Assembly (NCBI GenBank): GCA_965658275.1
Contig: CBFHRN010000001.1
Span: 1 to 64,000, forward strand
DNA from: Croceimicrobium sp965658275
GTDB lineage: Bacteria; Bacteroidota; Bacteroidia; Flavobacteriales; Schleiferiaceae
Direction of reading: 5' to 3'
Length of the DNA stretch: 64,000 nucleotides
Below are positions 59,380-64,000 of this stretch, piece after piece. The notes beneath the pieces are model-generated. The model made no database searches, was not told the origin of the DNA, and saw only the letters and a program-made list of their open reading frames with translations. A program made the position numbers and the translations under genes. Each line of letters begins with the position of its first letter. Within the stretch, counting starts at the first letter, position 1.

Positions 59380-60240
59380 TTAATAAGTAAGTGTTTGGAT
59401 CGAGCTGCTCGAAGTCCTAACAATACCATAGCCACCGTTAATGTTCGAATGAATTTGAACCGGTTCGTTAAAAAAACCATCGCTTTCAAAATAGGCTGCT
59501 TTGGTAATTTCATGCCGGTAATAGCTTTCTGAAATATTATGAACCCTCAGGTTAAATGGGTCCCCTTCATCGAGTTGACCAAAGTTATCGACTCGTATGG
59601 AAAATTTTCGCTTTTTGCCATTAAAGGACTCGTCGGTAATAAAGCTTCGATCCCCAAAATAGCGACCGTCAAAATCGTCCCCTACGAAAATATCAAACTC
59701 AAGGAATTCAAGGGCGGGATCTAAAGAGGAAAAGTAGACACGATTAGCACTTAGTTCTTCAACCGTAATCATATAGTAGTTTTGAGTTTCGCCTTGGTCT
59801 TCAATTTCAAATTCCAAATCGTGGCTTTCTCGGTCATAGCTAATGTTACGAATTACAGGTTCTTCTGGAATCCGAACACTAACATTGACCTCAGGCAGAA
59901 CGGAGTCCTTGACCGTAAGTGTATAAATAGTATTGGCTTTTAGAAGTTCAAAGCTTCGGTATACATATTTGGGTTCGAAATCACTTTCTTTTATGGTGGT
60001 TAGCACCATAGGAATGTTGGTGTCATTGGGTTGCAAACGAACGTCAAAGTCATTTCTGGTAAAGGGAAAGCTGTTTGACATCGAGTAGACCGATTGACTA
60101 AGGTAGAGGCTTGCAACACGACCACTCTCAAAACTTGCATCTACTACAATTCGATCCCCAGGGTTAGGAATTTCGTAGTCAATTTCAGTTTCGCAAGAAA
60201 CTAGCAGAAATATGAAGGATAGAAGGAATAGCTTTTTCAT
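59380..60240 (-). CDS. DUF4249 lipoprotein
   Basis: The 286-residue protein has a lipoprotein signal peptide with lipobox LLVSC (Cys16). It then shows the DUF4249 pattern: EIDYEIPNPGDRIVVDASFE, VASLYLSQSVY, and beta-rich segments to the end. These proteins occur beside TonB-dependent receptors in Bacteroidota and are thought to help in substrate capture, in place of a SusD. It lies one base downstream of the receptor gene. Confidence 0.88.
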   Translation of the reverse strand: MKKLFLLSFIFLLVSCETEIDYEIPNPGDRIVVDASFESGRVASLYLSQSVYSMSNSFPFTRNDFDVRLQPNDTNIPMVLTTIKESDFEPKYVYRSFELLKANTIYTLTVKDSVLPEVNVSVRIPEEPVIRNISYDRESHDLEFEIEDQGETQNYYMITVEELSANRVYFSSLDPALEFLEFDIFVGDDFDGRYFGDRSFITDESFNGKKRKFSIRVDNFGQLDEGDPFNLRVHNISESYYRHEITKAAYFESDGFFNEPVQIHSNINGGYGIVRTSSSSIQTLTY

Positions 60241-60241
60241 C

Positions 60242-62581
60242 TTAAAACTTGAATTGATAGGAGATAGAAGGAATTATCGGGAAAAGGCTAACTTGATTGA
60301 CGCGTTTATCGCCATTGAAGTTTTCACTGATATACAGGAAGAAGGGGTTGTTCCTCGAATAAACATTATAGACAGAAATATTCCAGGTGCGTTCTCCCCA
60401 AGAGGTTTTTTTATGCCAATTAAAACCTAAGTCCATCCGGTGATAGGGAGGCATTCGAAGTCCATTTCGATCACTAAATCTTTCATATACTTGTCCAAAA
60501 CCCGCTTGCTGTCCCAGTAATAAAATGCGAGCAATGGGAGCGGTAAAGGTATTTCCAGTGCCGTAGACCCAGGTTAAGCCTATGTCGAAGTTTTCACTGA
60601 ATTGATGATTGAGTACCACGGAGACATCGTGTCGTCTGTCGTAGCGATAAGGATACCATTCGCCATTATTCAAGTTCGAGAATTGACGATTAGACCAGGC
60701 TAAAGTGTAGCCTATCCAACCTGTAGTTTTCCCCTTCTTTTTACGGAAAAGTACCTCTAAACCATAGGCTTCACCAACACCATCGGTTTCAACTGTGTTT
60801 TGCCAATCTGTGGTAGCGATAAATGATGCCCCTTCTTTGTATTCAATAAGGTTGCGCATCGTTTTATAGTAAGATTCGGCACTTAGCTCGTATTGATTGT
60901 TAAATAGTGCTTTGCTCGTGCCAATAGCAATTTGGTCAGACCACTGAGGGGCGACTTTTGCCGTGGAGCTCACCCATAAATCAGTGGGTAAACCGATTCC
61001 AGAATTGGATAGCAAGTGTACATATTGATTCATCACTGCATAGGAGGCCTTTACAGACCAATCATCCCTAATTAAGAATCGGGACGAAATCCGAGGCTGA
61101 AGATTGTGATAGAAGGCATTATCGTCGGTAAGGTATAGGCTGTAATGCAGGCCGAAGTTCACTCTCCAACGATCTGTAATGCGCCAATCATCTTCAATGT
61201 AAAGGAAAGCGTCATGGGCTAATACGGGTATCGACAAGTCTAAAATCGAATCAATCCTTTCGCCATTAAAGTTTTCTTCCACTTGGGCGACCCCAGGTCT
61301 AAAGGTATGATGGGTATAAGATGCTCCGAATTTTAATTGGTGATGTTTGTTTAAACTGTACTCAAAATCATATCGCAAACCATAATCGCGAATCATAGAA
61401 AAATATTCAAAACCGCTACTGCTTTCCTCGGTACCGTCATTGTAATAGGACTCAAAGCCGATCGAAAATTTATACTGTGAAAAGGTGGCCGTGAGATTAC
61501 TAAAGAGCTTGTCGTTAAAAAGGTGGTTCCAACGTAAGGCTGCGGTATGGTTTCCCCAGTTTAAGCCGGATTCATCATAACCCTCGCCACTTCCTCCGAA
61601 GAAAGGATCTTCTTGATATTCTTCCCGAAAGGAAAAGTCATCGATGCCATTGTAATAGCTGGCGTACAATCGATCTTTGCGACTGATAATATGGTTGAGC
61701 TTTGCGTTTAAATCGGCAAAGTAGTAGCCAAACTCTTGACCTTCAGGGATGAATGGTCGAGCGAGTATATCGTAATAAGTTCTTCGACCGCTAATAATGA
61801 AAGAGGTGCGATCTTTCCAGATAGGACCTTCAAAAGTGAATTTGCTGGAAATCAAACCCAGGGACCCTTCGCCATGAAATTCCCGAAGGTTTCCTTCCTT
61901 CATGTCAATTTCCAATACCGAGGATAAACGACCTCCAAAACGGGCTGGAAATCCTCCCTTGGTAAGGTTTACGTTTTTTATGGCATCAGCATTGAAAACG
62001 GAAAAGAAGCCAAAAAGGTGAGAGGCATTGTAAACCGGTACACCGTCCAGTAAAATTAGATTTTGATCAGGGCTTCCTCCTCTAACGTAAAAACCAGTGG
62101 TTCCTTCATTACCGGATTGAACCCCAGGTAGTAATTGAATGGCTCTGATGATATCGACTTCCCCCAAAAAGGCTGGTATTTTTTTAATTTCAGCTGTGCT
62201 GAGTTGAATCTGACTCATCTGAACGCGCTCTACCTGTTGCTCTTCGGCGGTTACCACCACTTCTTCCAACTGTTCAACGAGTTCTTTTAGTTCAAAATCC
62301 AGTTTCAAATTTTTAGAATCAAGGGTGATGGTTTTACGTATGGTTTGATAACCAATGAAGGAAGCTACAATGGTATAGTCACCTGGTTTAAGTGAAAGTG
62401 AGTAGAATCCGAAAGTGTTGGATATGGTTCCGATGGTGGTTCCTTCTAAGTAGAGATTTACACCAATAATGCGTTCGCGTGAATCTGCATCTTCAACATA
62501 ACCATTAACGGTATAGGTATCTTGGGCCTTAAGTGTCCAAGCCGCAAACACTAAGAAAGAAAGAAATAGGTTAAGGCGCAT
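60242..62581 (-). CDS. TonB-dependent outer-membrane receptor
   Basis: The 779-residue protein has a signal peptide (ending TLKAQ) and a carboxypeptidase-regulatory-like domain (about 20-105, with TVNGYVEDADSRERIIGVNLY in two parts). The plug domain (about 115-230) contains IQLLPGVQSG, FYVRGGSPDQNLILLDGVPVYN (in two parts) and GRLSSVLEID. A 22-strand type beta-barrel ends with PSISYQFKF. Substrate is unknown. Paired with the DUF4249 lipoprotein it forms a nutrient-uptake unit. Confidence 0.95.
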   Translation of the reverse strand: MRLNLFLSFLVFAAWTLKAQDTYTVNGYVEDADSRERIIGVNLYLEGTTIGTISNTFGFYSLSLKPGDYTIVASFIGYQTIRKTITLDSKNLKLDFELKELVEQLEEVVVTAEEQQVERVQMSQIQLSTAEIKKIPAFLGEVDIIRAIQLLPGVQSGNEGTTGFYVRGGSPDQNLILLDGVPVYNASHLFGFFSVFNADAIKNVNLTKGGFPARFGGRLSSVLEIDMKEGNLREFHGEGSLGLISSKFTFEGPIWKDRTSFIISGRRTYYDILARPFIPEGQEFGYYFADLNAKLNHIISRKDRLYASYYNGIDDFSFREEYQEDPFFGGSGEGYDESGLNWGNHTAALRWNHLFNDKLFSNLTATFSQYKFSIGFESYYNDGTEESSSGFEYFSMIRDYGLRYDFEYSLNKHHQLKFGASYTHHTFRPGVAQVEENFNGERIDSILDLSIPVLAHDAFLYIEDDWRITDRWRVNFGLHYSLYLTDDNAFYHNLQPRISSRFLIRDDWSVKASYAVMNQYVHLLSNSGIGLPTDLWVSSTAKVAPQWSDQIAIGTSKALFNNQYELSAESYYKTMRNLIEYKEGASFIATTDWQNTVETDGVGEAYGLEVLFRKKKGKTTGWIGYTLAWSNRQFSNLNNGEWYPYRYDRRHDVSVVLNHQFSENFDIGLTWVYGTGNTFTAPIARILLLGQQAGFGQVYERFSDRNGLRMPPYHRMDLGFNWHKKTSWGERTWNISVYNVYSRNNPFFLYISENFNGDKRVNQVSLFPIIPSISYQFKF

Positions 62582-62764
62582 AAAACTAGAATGATAGAAA
62601 GGAATGATTTACTTCCTAGACGCTTAAATTATTAATTAGGTTGGAAGGTCAATGAGCTCAGAACATTAAAAAAGGATTAATATGTATTTAGTCGAATAAA
62701 TTCTTTCCATGAGGGTGCATAACCAATTATCCCCTAAATAATTTCTCGGCTTGCCTCCATTCCC

Positions 62765-62772
62765 TAATTTTG
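62765..62772 (+). promoter_or_regulatory. Candidate -7 box for arginase
   Basis: TAATTTTG (TAnnTTTG) lies 19 nt before the arginase ATG, in the 210-bp gap shared with the divergent receptor gene. Nothing else is recognised in that gap. Confidence 0.5.
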
Positions 62773-62791
62773 CGGCCTCTCAAAGAAGATT

Positions 62792-63736
62792 ATGTCTCAA
62801 AAAATTGAAATATTAGGTAATACCTCCGAATTAGGTGCCGGAACCCGTGGCGCTTCCCTTGGATTAGATGCCTTGCAGGTAGCTTCCTTAAAATACGATC
62901 GCAGCTTTTTCTTGCGCAATAAGGTTAAGACCATAAAGACAGTAAATAATTTGCTGTTTAAAAAGGTCGAAATGCCTTATGCAAAACGTTTAGATGGTAT
63001 TGCGGAAATGTATGCTCGCATTGAGGCAAAGGTGAGTAAGACTCTAGATAGAGGGGCCTTTCCTTTCTTAATTGCAGGAGACCACAGTAGCGCTGGAGGA
63101 ACTATCGCGGGTATAAAAAAAGCCAATCCCAACAAGCGATTAGGAGTGATTTGGGTGGACGCTCATGCCGATTTGCATAGTCCCTATACAAGTCCGAGTG
63201 GCAACGTACATGGAATGCCCTTGGCTACAGCTATTCACGAGGATAACTTGGAGTGCCAAAACAATGAGCCTGAGAATGAAACCAAGTGGCATTGGAATGT
63301 GATGAAAGGACCTAATCCTCGCGTTTTGCCAGAAGATATAGTTTTCATTGGCTTGAGGAGCACTGAGGCCCCTGAGGATGCAATTATCGATCGTTTTGAA
63401 ATACCCGTTTACACGGTACCCGAAGTACGCGAAAAGGGAATTGAAGCAACCGTTTCAAGCTGCTTGGAATATTTAAAGGACTGCGATATTATTTACGTTT
63501 CATTTGATGTGGATTCCATGGACCCATCGGTGAGCGAAGGTACTGGAACACCAGTTCCCGGTGGTTTTGATGAAGAAGAGGCGAAGGCAATTTTAGTAGG
63601 TCTAGTAGCTGATCCTCGGCTGGTATGCTTCGAAATGGTGGAGATTAATCCTCTTTTGGATAAGAAGGGCAATAGTATGGCGGAGGCGGCTTTTCGCATA
63701 ATGAAGCCGGTTTACGAAAAAATTGAAGCAAAGTAG
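62792..63736 (+). CDS. rocF: Arginase-family hydrolase
   Basis: The 314-residue ureohydrolase has the three manganese motifs: GDHSSAGGT, WVDAHADLHSP and SFDVDSMDPS. SGNVHGMPLA and the late FEMVEINPLLD are also typical. Arginase (arginine to ornithine and urea) is the best fit because of TSPSGNVHGMP, but agmatinase or formimidoglutamase cannot be excluded. argS begins seven bases after the stop, giving two arginine-related genes in a row. Confidence 0.88.
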   Translation: MSQKIEILGNTSELGAGTRGASLGLDALQVASLKYDRSFFLRNKVKTIKTVNNLLFKKVEMPYAKRLDGIAEMYARIEAKVSKTLDRGAFPFLIAGDHSSAGGTIAGIKKANPNKRLGVIWVDAHADLHSPYTSPSGNVHGMPLATAIHEDNLECQNNEPENETKWHWNVMKGPNPRVLPEDIVFIGLRSTEAPEDAIIDRFEIPVYTVPEVREKGIEATVSSCLEYLKDCDIIYVSFDVDSMDPSVSEGTGTPVPGGFDEEEAKAILVGLVADPRLVCFEMVEINPLLDKKGNSMAEAAFRIMKPVYEKIEAK

Positions 63737-63743
63737 AGCGAAG

Positions 63744-64000
63744 ATGCAACACAATATCTTAGATCAGCTTAATGCGGCTGTGGCAGAAATTTTAAAGGAT
63801 CTTTACGGTTTAGAAGAAGCCATTATTGATTGGCAGCCTACCCGAAAAGAGTTTAAAGGAGATTTAACCTTGGTGGTTTTCCCTTATCTGCGCTCTAGCA
63901 AAAAGAAGCCCGAGGCAACAGCTGAAGAAATTGGAGTTGCTTTGCAAGAAAAGCTGGCTGAGGTTAACAGCTTCAATGTAATTAAGGGTTTTTTGAATAT
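63744..64000 (+). CDS. argS: Arginyl-tRNA synthetase, N-terminal part (partial)
   Basis: The frame starts with ATG at 63744 and runs off the window after about 85 codons. The start MQHNILDQLNAAV, LVVFPYLRSSKKKPEATAEEIG (in two parts) and VNSFNVIKGFLN match the N-terminal additional domain of ArgS, which binds the tRNA D-loop. The catalytic domain lies outside the window. Close spacing to arginase suggests co-transcription. Confidence 0.88.
   Translation, partial: MQHNILDQLNAAVAEILKDLYGLEEAIIDWQPTRKEFKGDLTLVVFPYLRSSKKKPEATAEEIGVALQEKLAEVNSFNVIKGFLN

Noticed and set aside
1..64000. tRNA genes, CRISPR arrays and insertion sequences
   Set aside because: I saw no tRNA-like cloverleaf with a T-arm, no regularly spaced repeats and no transposase frame or terminal inverted repeats anywhere.

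Overview
This window looks like a piece of chromosome from a member of the Bacteroidota, most likely a marine Flavobacteriales relative (Cryomorphaceae/Schleiferiaceae-like; the exact lineage is inference). The evidence is two type IX secretion (T9SS) type-B sorted surface proteins, a PorP/SprF protein, a TonB-dependent receptor paired with a DUF4249 lipoprotein, mevalonate-pathway genes, a carotenoid/photolyase cluster, and TAnnTTTG boxes (the Bacteroidota -7 element) about 10-25 nt before several start codons. There are no tRNAs, rRNAs, CRISPR arrays, insertion sequences or prophages; nearly all genes are tightly packed.

Layout. 1-5198 (+): end of crtI, then crtB, idi, a eukaryote-like pterin synthase (PTPS/QueD family), folE, an atypical SDR, a flavin-reductase-like protein and a DNA photolyase, nearly all touching or overlapping. 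5212-6297 (-): manC. 6403-8923 (+): adk, obgE, a PAP2 phosphatase and crcB. 8933-13397 (-): a T9SS-sorted PKD protein, a GHMP kinase and HMG-CoA reductase, which with idi and crtI/crtB outline a route from mevalonate to carotenoids. 13489-15547 (+): a compact four-gene operon of uncharacterised proteins ending in a DUF6745-like protein. 15544-23659: a secreted hypothetical, fhs, trmH, an ArsC-like protein, a DUF389 membrane protein, a YopX-like protein and uvrA.

23660-30572 (+) is the most unusual part. It carries an ECF sigma factor whose start is preceded by an inverted repeat, a 48-residue ORF with a hairpin over its start codon and a clear terminator after it, and then a signalling island: TPR histidine kinase, response regulator with a C-terminal helix-turn-helix, single-domain receiver, unknown protein and degenerate receiver. 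Three promoters in this island share a 21-bp element (wTGTCC-N5-TTGTCCCrCC, an 11-bp-period direct repeat), each placed exactly 30 bp before a TAnnTTTG box. This looks like a small dedicated regulon, perhaps autoregulated by the response regulator encoded inside it. A long, multi-stem hairpin ending in a T-tract closes the island before a methyltransferase gene.

30575-37559 (-): the elongasome operon purH-mreB-mreC-mreD-mrdA-rodA. 37648-44385: an orphan MacB-type permease (+), a GAF protein and a diacylglycerol/undecaprenol kinase (-), then a T9SS-sorted adhesin with a PorP/SprF-SPOR fusion (+). 44431-51188: DinB-like protein (-), then M3 peptidase, rsmA, mgtE, an outer-membrane beta-barrel candidate, a 2-hydroxyacid dehydrogenase and a small GNAT (+). 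51231-59303 (-): ftsK, LolA-like, LptF/G, two glycosyltransferases and ribBA with a degenerate RibA half, all abutting or overlapping. 59380-62581 (-): DUF4249 lipoprotein and TonB-dependent receptor. 62792-64000 (+): arginase and the start of argS.
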